Of a stretch of 64,000 bases of DNA, positions 26,734 to 37,399 are shown in pieces. Numbering within the stretch: the first letter of the stretch is position 1; each line of letters begins with the position of its first letter. The stretch comes from JALYYC01 sp963795805. GTDB lineage: Bacteria; Chloroflexota; Dormibacteria; CF-121. The position numbers and the translations under genes are program-made. The stretch spans positions 1,097,517 to 1,161,516 of the forward strand of contig CAWCIV010000001.1 of assembly GCA_963795805.1 (NCBI GenBank), given 5' to 3'. The notes below the pieces were generated by a model, which ran no database searches, was not told where the DNA came from, and worked only from the letters and a program-made list of their open reading frames with translations.

Positions 26734-28558
26734 ATGTGTGGCATTGTCGGAGTTATCGGCGCGCGTCCCGCCGCCCCCATCATCCTGGAGGCGCTGCGCC
26801 GGCTGGAATATCGCGGCTACGACAGCGCCGGCATCGCCACCCTGGTGAACGGCCACATCGATCGCCGCCGCGCCGAAGGCAAGCTGGGCAACCTGGCCGC
26901 CTCGCTGGACCGCGCCGGCATTGCCCGGAACCATCGGCATCGGCCACACGCGCTGGGCCACCCATGGCGCGCCGACCGAGAGCAACGCCCACCCGCACGG
27001 CACCGCCCGCGTGTCGCTGGTGCATAACGGCATCATCGAAAACCACGCCGAACTGCGCGCCGAACTGGAAGCCGAAGGCCAGGAGTTCAGCACCGAGACC
27101 GACACCGAAACCGTCGCCCAACTGGTCGATCTGAACCTGAAGCGCGGCATGCAGCCGATCGAGGCCGCCGGCGCCGCGCTGCGCCGGCTGGAGGGCGCCT
27201 ACGCCCTGGCGATGATCTTCGCCGGCCATCCCGAACTGATCGTCGGCGCCCAGCACGGCGCCCCGCTGGCGGTCGGCTTCGGCGACGACGAGATGTTCGT
27301 CGGCTCCGACGCCCTGGCACTCGCGCCGCTGACCCGCCGCATCGCCTATCTGCGCGACGGCGACTGGACCGTGGTCGACCGCCAGGGCGCCAAGTTCTTC
27401 GACATCGACGGCAACGAGGTCGAGCGCGAGATCAAGCTCACCCGCCTGACCGGCGCCGCCATCGGCAAGGGCAATTTCCGCCATTTCATGGAGAAGGAAC
27501 TGCACGAGCACCCGGCGGTGATCGGCGACACGCTGCACCAGATGGTCAGCCCCGGCAGCCGCGCGGTGGCCCTGCCCGATCTCGGGATCGATTTCCGCAA
27601 AGTGTCGCGCATCACCATGAGCGCCTGCGGCAGCGCGTTCTACGCCGGCCTGGTCGGCCGCTGGTGGTTCGAGGCGATCGCCCGCATCCCCACCGACGGC
27701 GATGTCGCCAGCGAGTTCCGCTACCGCACGCCGCCGATGTCGAAGGGCGGCCTCGGGCTGCTGGTGTCGCAGTCCGGCGAGACGGCCGACACGCTGGCTG
27801 CGCTGCGCTACATGCGCGAGCAGGACCAGCAGATCCTGTCGATCCTGAACGTCCCGGAAAGCACCATGGCGCGCGAAAGCGACGCCGTGCTGGAAACCGT
27901 CGCCGGGCCGGAGATCGGCGTCGCCAGCACCAAGGCCTTTACCGCTCAGCTTTCGGTGCTGGCCTGCCTCGCGCTGGCGGCCGGTCGCGCCACCGGCGCG
28001 ATCAGCGCCGACGAGGAAGCCCGGATGACCGCCGCCCTGCTGGAGGTGCCCGGCCGAGCCGCCGAGGTGCTGGACAACGAGGAGGCCATTCAGTCGATCG
28101 CGCTGCGGGTGTCGAAGGCCCGCGACGTGCTGTTCCTGGGCCGCGGCAACTGCTTCCCGATCGCGCTGGAGGGCGCGCTGAAGCTGAAGGAGATCAGCTA
28201 CATCCACGCCGAAGGCTATGCCGCCGGCGAGATGAAGCACGGCCCGATCGCGCTGATCGATCCGGCCGTGCCGGTCATCGCCATCGCCCCGTCCGGCCCG
28301 CTGTTCGAGAAGACCGCATCCAACCTGCAGGAAGCCGCCGCCCGCGGCGGCCAGGTGATCGTGTTCAGCGATGCCGCCGGCGCTGCCAAGCTGAAGGGCA
28401 TCGCCGCCGAGACCGTGGTGCTGCCGGATGTCGATCCGTTCGTGGCCCCGATCCTGTATGCGATCCCGGTGCAGATGCTGGCCTACCAGGTCGCGGTGCT
28501 GAAGGGCACCGACGTGGATCAGCCGCGGAATCTGGCGAAATCGGTGACGGTGGAATAG
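26734..28558 (+). CDS. glmS: Glutamine-fructose-6-phosphate aminotransferase (one frameshift)
   Basis: The product starts MCGIVGVIGARPAAPIILEALRRLEYRGYDSAG; Cys2 is the glutaminase nucleophile. The glutaminase domain continues with GIGHTRWATHGAPTESNAHPH and HNGIIENHAELR, and two SIS sugar-isomerase domains follow, with SACGSAFYAGLVGRWWFE, SQSGETADTLAALRYM and the C-terminal DQPRNLAKSVTVE. It makes glucosamine-6-phosphate in the cytoplasm, the first committed step to UDP-GlcNAc. One base is surplus near 26925. The gene starts directly after the glmU stop, so the two form an operon supplying UDP-GlcNAc. The long antisense frame across it is a codon-bias shadow. Confidence 0.95.
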
Positions 28559-28590
28559 GCAGTTCGCCGGCACCGTGTATGCGATCGCCA

Positions 28591-28608
28591 GTTGTTTTAC
28601 TGAACAAC
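28591..28608. terminator. Stem-loop between convergent glmS and dehydrogenase genes
   Basis: GTTGTT (28591-28596) pairs with AACAAC (28603-28608) around TTACTG. It lies 33 bases after the glmS stop and 37 bases from the stop of the convergent gene. The stem is short and A/T-poor runs follow, so termination is only plausible. Confidence 0.35.
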
Positions 28609-28644
28609 AGGCGGTCCCACGCACAATCAGTGTTCAGCGGAAGA

Positions 28645-29540
28645 TCATTTCTTTTCTGGCAGGGCGATGCCGGTCAAGGCCTCCCAGACCCGAATAACGA
28701 AGGAGTCGTCCTTCAGTCCCTGCCCATTCGCCGCCGCCGCCAGAAACAGCTGGTGCGCCGCGGCGGCCATCGGCAACGGGAACGTCAGCGCCCGTGCCTG
28801 ATCGAGCACGATCCCCAGATCCTTGACGAAAATGTTCACCGCCGAGGACGGCGTATCGTCCCCCGCCAGTATATGTGGTACCCGGTTTTGCCACATCCAG
28901 GAACTGCCGGCCGAACTCCGAGATCACCTTGAACAGCGTCTCCGGATCTGCGCCGGCCCGGATGCCCAGGGCCAGCGCCTCGGCCGCCGTCGCGATATGC
29001 ACTCCGGCCAGCAACTGATTGACCATCTTGACCGTGCTGCCGACGCCGATCTCGTCGCCAAGCCGCCAGACTTTGGTGGAGATCGCCTCCAGCACGGGTC
29101 CGGCCTTGGCGAAAGCTGCCTCTGAACCGGAACCCATGACGGTCATCGTCCCGGCTTGAGCACCCACCGCGCCGCCAGAGACCGGGCAGTCCACCATCAG
29201 GAAGCCCGCATCCTCGATCCTGCGTCCGAGCGCTTTGGCGGCCTCCGGCGCGACGGTGGCACAGCACAGTACGACGGCGCCCTTTTGCCATCCGCGCCAG
29301 ACATCCCTTCTCGCCAAACAACACCTGATCGGTCTGCGCCGCGTTGACGACGAAGACCACCACCGCCTCGAGGTCGGTCGGCAATGCATCGGGTGAGGCC
29401 ACCACCTTGCCGCCTTCAGACGCGAACGCCGCGCGGGTTTCCTCGCGTATCTCGCAACCCGTGACCTCGTGGCCTTTGCGCAGCAGATTCAGGGCGGCGC
29501 CCATGCCCATGTTGCCAAGACCGATGACGCCTACCTTCAT
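28645..29540 (-). CDS. NAD(P)-dependent beta-hydroxyacid dehydrogenase (3-hydroxyisobutyrate dehydrogenase family, frameshifted)
   Basis: The start MKVGVIGLGNMGMGAALNLLRKGHEVTG carries the Rossmann motif GxGxMGxG; the next part gives ARMAKGAVVLCCATVAPEAAKALG and the substrate motif DCPVSGGAVGAQAGTMTVM, then GSTVKMVNQLLAGVHIATAAEALAL with the catalytic Lys, and the end SAVNIFVKDLGIVLDQA. This is the beta-hydroxyacid dehydrogenase family (3-hydroxyisobutyrate, glyoxylate/succinic semialdehyde, L-threonate and tartronate semialdehyde enzymes); exact substrate unclear. Shifts lie near 29285 and 28890. Total length of about 298 residues is normal. It is convergent with glmS and divergent from the repeat-protein gene. 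Confidence 0.85.
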
Positions 29541-29740
29541 GACCGTTTCCTCCGACCGACGGGCAATGTTGCGTTTGCCCGCCGGCCCTTCTTCACCGAA
29601 TTGACCGACGCGGCAAGCTAAAGGGCAGTTATTGCGATCTCGGCATTGACTTCGAGAACCTCGTAATCGCCGGGCAAGCATGACATCCGTAGTCTAACCG
29701 CAGATTTATCTGAAAATACTGCACTGGCAGCCCGTCGGCA

Positions 29741-29755
29741 TTAATCGTTTGTTAG
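29741..29755. promoter_or_regulatory. CtrA-like half-matching site upstream of the repeat-protein gene
   Basis: TTAA, seven bases, TTAG: one mismatch from the alphaproteobacterial CtrA consensus TTAA-N7-TTAA. It lies 95 bases upstream of the start of the octapeptide-repeat gene, in a clearly A/T-richer stretch (29690-29850). Exact matches occur elsewhere in the right part (35383, 52372, 57910). Confidence 0.4.
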
Positions 29756-29849
29756 TAATCTGCCGGTATCACGAGGCCGTCTGCAATGCGTCTGAAGATG
29801 GCTGCAAAAGGCGCCAGCGTTTTGCGCAAACCAATAGGATTTAAGGTCA

Positions 29850-32800
29850 ATGGGCGCCTCCTTCACCAGTCTGCTCGCCGTCCGCGATTGCCGGCCTGCC
29901 GACGAGCACAATCGCAGCTCTGGGCACGGCGACCATAAGTTTGCTGACGACGTCCCAGCTCGTGGCCCTAACCTCCGCCCAGTTCGCCGCGCTTGGAGTG
30001 AATAACGTTACGGCGATTGCGGCAGGCAACATGTCCGCCCTCACCACGACGGCAACTCCTCGGCCTGACTTCGGCCGAGGCCGCGGTGCTGACCACCGGG
30101 CAGGTTAGCGCGACTCAGCTCAGGCCAGATCGCCGCACTGACCACTGCGGCGGTGAGCGGGCTCGGTGCCAGTATCAGCGCCATCGGCACCGCCGCCTTC
30201 GCCGGCATAACCTCGGCCCAACTGGCCGCGCTGACCACCGATGACGCCGCCGCGCTGACCACCGCCCAGGCCTCCGCGCTGACCGCGGCCCAGATCAAGG
30301 GCCTGTCGTCGGCCGACATGGCCAGCCTCACCACCTCGGCGGTCTCCTCGCTCACCACCGCCGCGCTCGGCCGCGCTGTCCTCCGCCCAGCTCGCCGCCC
30401 TCGGCACCACCAACGTCACCGCGCTCGCCACCGCCAGCATGTCGGCGCTGAGCTCCGCCGCCCTCGCCGGCCTCACCTCGGCCGAGGCCTCCGTGCTCAC
30501 CTCCGGCCAGGTCACCGCGCTCGGCTCCGCCCAGCTCGCCGCCCTCACCACCGCCGCGCTGGCCGGCCTCGGCACCGGCGTCACCGCCATCGGCACCGCC
30601 GCCTTCGCCGGCCTGACCTCCGCCCAGCTGGCCGCGCTGACCACCGACGTGGCCACCGCGCTGACCACCGCCCAGGCCGCCGCGCTGACCGCCACCCAGA
30701 TCAAGGGCCTGTCGTCGGCCGACATGGCCAGCCTCACCACCTCGGCGGTCTCCTCGCTCACCACCGCCGCGCTCGGCCGCGCTGTCCTCCGCCCAGCTTG
30801 CCGCCCTCGGCACCACCAACGTCACCGCGCTCGCCACCGCCAGCATGTCGGCGCTGAGCTCCGCGGCGCTCGCCGGCCTGACCTCGGCCGAGGCCTCCGT
30901 GCTCACCACCGGCCAGGTCACCGCGCTCGGCTCCGGCCCAGCTCGCCGCCCTGACCACCGCCGCGCTGGCCGGCCTCGGCACCGGCGTCACCGCCATCGG
31001 CACCGCCGCCTTCGCCGGCCTGACCTCCGCCCAGCTGGCCGCGCTGACCACCGATGTGGCCGCCGCGCTCACCACCGCCCAGGCCGCCGCGCTGACCGCC
31101 ACCCAGATCAAGGGCCTGTCGTCGTCCGACATGGCCAGCCTCACCACCTCGGCGGTCTCCGCGCTCACCACCCCGCGCTCGGCCGCGCTGTCCTCCGCCC
31201 AGCTCGCCGCCCTCGGCACCACCAACGTCACCGCGCTCGCCACCGCCAGCATGTCGGCGCTGAGCTCCGCCGCCCTCGCCGGGCTCACCTCGGCCGAGGC
31301 CTCGGTGCTCACCTCCGGCCAGGTCACCGCCCTCGGCTCCGGCCCAGCTCGCCGCCCTCACCACCGCCGCGCTGGCCGGCCTCGGCACCGGCGTCACCGC
31401 CATCGGCACCGCCGCCTTCGCCGGCCTGACCTCCGCCCAGCTGGCCGCGCTCACCACCGACGTCGCCGCCGCGCTCACCACCGCCCAGGCCGCCGCGCTG
31501 ACCGCCACCCAGATCAAGGGCCTGTCGTCGTCCGACATGGCCAGCCTCACCACCTCGGCGGTCTCCTCGCTCACCACCACCGCGCTCGGCCGCGCTGTCC
31601 TCCGCCCAGCTCGCCGCCCTCGGCACCACCAACGTCACCGCGCTGGCCACCGCCAGCATGTCGGCGCTGACCTCCGCGGCGATCGCCGGGCTGACCTCGG
31701 CCGAGGCCTCGGTGCTGACCACCGGCCAGGTCACCGCGCTCGGCTCCGGCCCAGCTCGCCGCCCTGACCACCGCCGCGCTGGCCGGCATCGGCACCGGCG
31801 TCACCGCCATCGGCACCGCCGCCTTCGTCGGGCTGACCTCCGCCCAGCTGGCCGCGCTGACCACCGAGTCGCCACCGCGCTGACCACCGCCCAGGCCGCC
31901 GCGCTGACCGCCACCCAGATCAAGGGCCTGTCGTCGGCCGACATGGCCAACCTCACCACCTCGGCGGTCTCCGCGCTCACCACCCCGCGCTGGCCGCGCT
32001 GTCCTCCGCCCAGCTCGCCGCCCTCGGCACCGGCAACGTCACCGCGCTGGCCACCGCCAGCATGTCGGCGCTGACCTCCGCGGCGATCGCCGGGCTGACC
32101 TCGGCCGAGGCCTCGGTGCTCACCACCGGCCAGGTCACCGCCCTCGGCTCCGGCCAGCTCGCCGCGCTGACCACCGCCGCGCTGGCCGGCATCGGCACCG
32201 GCGTCACCGCCATCGGCACCGCCGCCTTCGCCGGCCTGACCTCCGCCCAGCTGGCCGCGCTGACCACCGACGTCGCCACCGCGCTGACCACCGCCCAGGC
32301 CGCCGCGCTGACCGCCACCCAGATCAAGGGCCTGTCGTCGGCCGACATGGCCAGCCTCACCACCTCGGCGGTCTCCGCGCTCACCACCGCCGCGCTCGGC
32401 CGCGCTGTCCTCCGCCCAGCTCGCCGCCCTCGGCACCACCAACGTCACCGCGCTCGCCACCGCCAGCATGTCGGCGCTGAGCTCCGCCGCGCTCGCCGGG
32501 CTCACCTCGGCCGAGGCCTCGGTGCTCACCTCCGGCCAGGTCACCGCCCTCGGCTCCGGCCCAGCTCGCCGCCCTCACCACCGCCGCGCTGGCCGGCCTC
32601 GGCACCAGCGTCACCGCCATCGGCACCGCCGCCTTCGCCGGCCTCGACCTCCGCCCAGCTGGCCGCGCTGACCACCGACGTCGCCACCGCGCTCACCACC
32701 GCCCAGGCCGCCGCGCTGACCGCCACCCAGATCAAGGGCCTGTCGTCGTCCGACATGGCCAGCCTCACCACCTCGGCGGTCTCCTCGCTCACCACCACCG

Positions 32801-35293
32801 CGCTCGGCCGCGCTGTCCTCCGCCCAGCTCGCCGCCCTCGGCACCACCAACGTCACCGCGCTGGCCACCGCCAGCATGTCGGCGCTGACCTCCGCAGCGC
32901 TCGCCGGGCTGACCTCGGCCGAGGCCTCGGTGCTCACCTCCGGCCAGGTCACCGCGCTCGGCTCCGGCCAGCTCGCCGCCCTCACCACCGCCGCGCTGGC
33001 CGGCATCGGCACCGGCGTCACCGCCATCGGCACCGCCGCCTTCGCCGGCCTGACCTCCGCCCAGCTGGCCGCGCTCACCACCGACGTCGCCACCGCGCTC
33101 ACCACCGCCCAGGCCTCCGCGCTGACCGCGACCCAGATCAAGGGCCTGTCGTCGGCCGACATGGCCAGCCTCACCACCTCGGCGGTCTCCTCGCTCACCA
33201 CCGCCGCGCTCGGCCGCGCTGTCCTCCGCCCAGCTCGCCGCCCTCGGCACCACCAACGTCACCGCGCTGGCCACCGCCAGCATGTCGGCGCTGACCTCGG
33301 CGGCGATCGCCGGGCTGACCTCGGCCGAGGCCGCGGTGCTCACCTCCGGCCAGGTCACCGCGCTCGGCTCCGCCCAGCTCGCCGCCCTGACCACCGCCGC
33401 GCTGGCCGGCATCGGCACCGGCGTCACCGCCATCGGCACCGCCGCCTTCGCCGGGCTGACCTCCGCCCAGCTGGCCGCGCTGACCACCGACGTCGCCACC
33501 GCGCTCACCACCGCCCAGGCCGCCGCGCTGACCGCCACCCAGATCAAGGGCCTGTCGTCGGCCGACATGGCCAGCCTCACCACATCGGCGGTCTCCGCGC
33601 TCACCACCCCGCGCTGGCGGCGCTGTCCTCCGCCCAGCTTGCCGCCCTCGGCACCACCAACGTCACCGCGCTGGCCACCGCCAGCATGTCGGCGCTGAGC
33701 TCCGCGGCGATCGCCGGGCTCACCTCGGCCGAGGCCTCCGTGCTCACCACCGGCCAGGTCACCGCGCTCGGCTCCGGCCCAGCTCGCCGCCCTCACCACC
33801 GCCGCGCTCGCCGGCATCGGCACCAACATCACCGCCATCGGCACCGCCGACTTCGCCGGCCTCACCTCCGCCCAGCTCGCCGCCCTCACCACCGAGTGGC
33901 CACCGCGCTCACCACCGCCCAGGCCTCCGCGCTGACCCCGGCCCAGATCAAGGGCCTGTCGTCGGCCGACATGGCCAGCCTCACCACCTCGGCGGTCTCC
34001 TCGCTCACCACCGCCGCCCTCGGCGGCGCTGTCCTCCGCCCAGCTCGCCGCCCTCGGCACCACCAACGTCACCGCGCTCGCCACCGCCAACATGTCGGCG
34101 CTGAGCTCCGCCGCGCTCGCCGGCCTCACCTCGGCCGAGGCCTCCGTGCTCACCTCCGGCCAGGTCACCGCGCTCGGCTCCGCCCAGCTCGCCGCCCTCA
34201 CCACCGCCGCCTCGCCGGCCTCGGCACCAACATCACCGCCATCGGCACCGCCGACTTCGCCGGCCTCACCTCCGCCCAGCTCGCCGCCCTCACCACCGCG
34301 AGGCCACCGTCGCTCACCGGTGCCCAGGCCTCGCGCTGACCTCGGCCCAGATCAAGGGCCTGTCGTCGGCCGACATGGCCAGCCTCACCACATCGGCGGT
34401 CTCCTCGCTCACCACCGCCGCCCTCGGGGCGCTGTCCTCCGCCCAGCTCGCCGCCCTCGGCACCACCAACGTCACCGCGCTCGCCACCGCCAACATGTCG
34501 GCGCTGAGCTCCGCCGCGCTCGCCGGCCTCACCTCGGCCGAGGCCTCCGTGCTCACCTCCGCCCAGGTCACCGCGCTCGGCTCCGCCCAGCTCGCCGCCC
34601 TCACCACCGCCGCCCTCGCCGGCCTCGGCACCAACATCACCGCCATCGGCACCGCCGACTTCGCCGGCCTCACCTCCGCCCAGCTCGCCGCCCTGACCAC
34701 CGCAGAGGCCACCGTGCTCACCGGGCCAGGCGTCGGCGCTGACCTCGGCCCAGATCAAGGGCCTGTCGTCGGCCGACATGGCCAGCCTCACCACATCGGC
34801 GGTCTCCTCGCTCACCACCGCCGCCCTCGGCGCGCTGTCCTCCGCCCAGCTCGCCGCCCTCGGCACCACCAACGTCACCGCGCTCGCCACCGCCAACATG
34901 TCGGCGCTGAGCTCCGCCGCCCTCGCCGGCCTCACCTCGGCCGAGGTGTCAGCCTTGGATACCAATATCCTTCACTTGATGCCGTCCCAGTTCGCCGCAT
35001 TGACGAGCCAGGCGATCGCAGGCCTGTCCGTCGGCGCAGCCACTGGTCTGACATCCGCCGACGTGAGCGCGCTTACCACCGCGGAGACCGCTGCTCTCAG
35101 CACAGCAGCCGTCTCAGTTCTTCTCTCCACACAAATAACGAGCTTCACTTCGGCGCAGATACCAGCCTTGACCACCGCTCAAATCAGCGTCCTGTCCGAC
35201 ACGCAAATGGGCTATTTCACCAACACCCAGGTGCCATATTTCACCAACACCCAGGTAGCGAGCATGACGACCGACCAACTCTCATCACTGTAA
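29850..35293 (+). CDS. Giant octapeptide-repeat protein, Ser/Thr/Ala/Leu-rich (many frameshifts)
   Basis: About 1,810 codons. The start MGASFTSLLA shows no signal peptide; in the best frame it continues SAIAGLPTSTIAALGTATISLL. Almost everything after that is a chain of eight-residue units of the form L-[TS]-[TS]-A-x-hydrophobic-A-[AG] (for example LTSAQLAA, LSSADMAS, LTTAALAG). Seventeen units make a 135-residue block (16 octads plus one 7-mer) that is repeated about 12 times nearly identically from 30031 to 34900. The last 120 residues are degenerate octads ending FTNTQVPYFTNTQVASMTTDQLSSL. Thr/Ser at the second position with Gln four on is a helix-capping pattern, so a short-helix solenoid is possible. 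A type I or non-classical export route is inferred, as no signal is seen. Adjacent glycosyltransferases make it a likely glycosylation target. Single-base shifts occur about once per 300 bases. Confidence 0.72.
30031..34900 (+). repeat. Tandem array of about twelve 405-bp units
   Basis: Unit boundaries at the ATGTCSGCSCTG motif occur near 30031, 30439, 30845, 31251, 31658, 32062, 32468, 32876, 33282, 33686, 34092, 34495 and 34898, spacing 402-408 bases around a true period of 405 (135 codons). Units are nearly identical at DNA level, including synonymous positions, which points to recent expansion or gene conversion. Differences cluster in a few positions (GGC/GAC, CTC/CTG, GGC/AAC) and in one-base indels. 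Two sub-families are visible: the last four units use TNITAIGTADFAG-type residues, earlier ones TGVTAIGTAAFAG. Confidence 0.9.
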
Positions 35294-35317
35294 CACCGTT
35301 ACGAACCCGGCATCGCT

Positions 35318-35342
35318 CCGCAGCCTCGCCCAGAGGCTGCGG
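35318..35342 (+). terminator. Strong stem-loop after the repeat-protein gene
   Basis: CCGCAGCCTC (35318-35327) pairs perfectly over 10 bases with GAGGCTGCGG (35333-35342) around loop GCCCA, 25 bases after the repeat-gene stop. No T-tract follows, so it may be a processing/stability hairpin or a T-less terminator; it separates the repeat gene from the glycosyltransferase transcript. Confidence 0.6.
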
Positions 35343-35382
35343 AGCCAGCCCAACACAGCTCCCCGAGGCCAGCCGTCACACG

Positions 35383-35397
35383 TTAACATCGTGTTAA
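35383..35397. promoter_or_regulatory. Exact CtrA-consensus site upstream of the glycosyltransferase gene
   Basis: TTAA-CATCGTG-TTAA matches TTAA-N7-TTAA exactly, 51 bases upstream of the GT41-type gene start, in the short A/T-rich gap after the 35318 hairpin. In alphaproteobacteria CtrA binds such sites in promoters of flagellar, surface and cell-cycle genes. Confidence 0.6.
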
Positions 35398-35447
35398 CCC
35401 TTGGTGGTTAAACCGATGGTCACCGATATGCGTCAGGACGCCAGGAA

Positions 35448-37360
35448 ATGGGAAGTCTTCAGCTAAAGCCCGACGTCATCCTGGAGGAACACACCTCCAC
35501 GGCCGAACATCCGACGATCTCGTTAAGCAGCCTGATTGCAACCCTGACATCCGACAGGATCGACCAACTGCACGCCGACGCCGTGCGGTCGCAACTGGCG
35601 CAAACACCTTTTGATGCCCTTCTGTCCGCGATCGAGCGCGAGCGCCCTGTCATGACCCGCGCCACCGAAATCGTCCTCTACGAACGGTGGATCGACGCTA
35701 ACGCCGGTGTTTCCCCGTTCCTATACGCTGCCTGGTTTAACCTGGGCGTCCAACTCGCCGCAATCGACAACCTCACCGGCGCAGCCATCGCCTACGGCAA
35801 CACGCTCACCTTGCGCCCGGACATGCACAGCGCCGCGATCAACCTCGGACTCCTGCTCGAGCGGACGGGCCAGCCGCAACAGGCTCTCGCTACCTGGAAG
35901 CGTGCCGCCCAACCCGACGAGACCCGTATTGCCCTGGAGATCCAGCAGGGACGACTGCTCGAAAAACTTGGTCGCTTCGAAGAAGCCGAAAAAATACTGC
36001 GCAAAGTGCTTCTGGCCGATCCCGAACAACCTGACGTCCTGCATCATTGGATCCACATCAGGCAAAAAATCTGCCTCTGGCCGGTCGCACCTGACAACAT
36101 ACCGGGGCTCGCCGCCGAGGACCTCCTGCGGCGTTCCGGCCCGCTCGGGATCCTGGCGTTGACCGACGATATCGAGTTGCAGCGCGATGCCGCGACCGCA
36201 TGGGTCGCTCGCAAGACCCAGCCGGCCCCAGTCAGACTGGCCCCCCCAGCGCCCTACCCTCACCAGCGCATCCGCATCGGCTACATGTCCTCCGACTTCT
36301 GCAGCCATGCCATGAGCTACCTCATTACCGAACTGTTCGAACGTCACGATCGCGCTCGTTTTGAGATCTACGGCTACGATTTCAGCATCGAGGACGGCAC
36401 GAACCTCCGCAAGCGTGTGCTCGCCGCGTTCGACCATCACCGCGAGATCCGGTCACTGACCGATGAACAGGCCGCCCGGGTCATCCGGAACGATGAGATC
36501 GATGTGCTCGTCGACCTCAACGGCATTACCGACGGCAGCCGCGTGGCTGTCCTTCGATGGAAGCCGGCGCCCATCCAAGCGACCTATCTCGGCTTCATTG
36601 GCCCGCTGCCGATGCCGGAACTCGATTATCTGCTTTGCGATACGGTTGTTATCCCACCCGAACACGAAGCTGCCTACCAGCCCAGACCCCTGCCGATCGC
36701 GCCGATCTATCAGGCGAATGACAGCAAACGCACCGTCGGTCGCCCTGTGTCGCGCGCCGAAATTGGACTGCCGGATGATGCCTTCGTCCTTTGCTGCTTC
36801 TCTCGCCACTACAAGATAACACAAGAAATGTTCGCCGCCTGGATGTCGGTTCTGCAGCAATCACCCAGAGCGGTGCTGTGGCTGGCGAAGGACAATGCCT
36901 ATTCGGAGACCAATCTCCTCGCCGCCGCAACCCGTGCCGGCATCCCCAATCATCGGCTGATTTTCTCCGAACGCGCCGACCCCGATCTCTATCTCAGCCG
37001 CCTGGCGGTAGCCGACCTTTTTCTCGACACCTACCCTTACAACGCCGGAACGGTCGCCAGCGACGCCATCCGAATGGGTCTGCCGCTGATCACCCTTTGC
37101 GGCGACGCCTTCGCTTCGCGGATGGCCGCCAGCCTTCTGTACGCCGCCGGCGCGCCGCAGGGCATCACCACAAGCCTCGGCGAAATATGTCAGCACAACC
37201 GTCCGCCTGGCGAACGACCAAGCCGATTACGCACAATACAAGGCCCAGTTCACCACCGAGGCATGGACCCGCACGATCGGTGACATCGGCAGTTTCGCCG
37301 TCGGCGTATGAAGCAACCTGGTACCGCATCGTAAACGAAGCGCGCCATCTATCCACCTGA
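35448..37360 (+). CDS. TPR / GT41 family O-GlcNAc transferase-like glycosyltransferase (SPINDLY type, 3' frameshifts)
   Basis: About 637 codons. Residues 95-200 form TPR-like helices (WFNLGVQLAAIDNLTGAAIAYGNTLTLRPD; INLGLLLERTGQPQQALATWKRA). The catalytic part follows: RIRIGYMSSDFCSHAMSYLITELF, IDVLVDLNGITDGSR, YLGFIGPLPMPELDYLLCDTVVIPP and the C-terminal donor-binding block DLFLDTYPYNAGTVASDAIRMGLPLITL with ASRMAASLLYAAG. This is the bacterial OGT/SPINDLY family, which transfers GlcNAc or related sugars from UDP-sugars to Ser/Thr. Near 37180 and 37305 the frame shifts; the best reading ends FTTEAWTRTIGDIGSFA..YEATWYRIVNEARHLST. The gene lies 154 bases after the Ser/Thr-rich repeat protein, its most obvious substrate candidate, and upstream of the TPR-FkbM fusion. 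Confidence 0.88.
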
Positions 37361-37399
37361 CCCGTGGAACCCTCGCGTCAGCCCGGAAAGCACTGACAA

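Noticed and set aside
26780..28624. 614-codon minus-strand frame opposite glmS
   Set aside because: The plus strand encodes an unmistakable GlmS with all catalytic motifs; the antisense frame has only biased, His/Arg/Gly-rich sequence caused by high G+C at third positions.
30031..34900. Tandem repeat as a possible CRISPR array
   Set aside because: Units are 405 bp, contiguous and coding with no unique spacers; there are no cas genes.
30041..34965. Long minus-strand frames across the repeat region (up to 471 codons)
   Set aside because: They mirror the G+C-rich periodic codons of the plus-strand octads, have only repeated low-complexity residues and no starts with ribosome sites.
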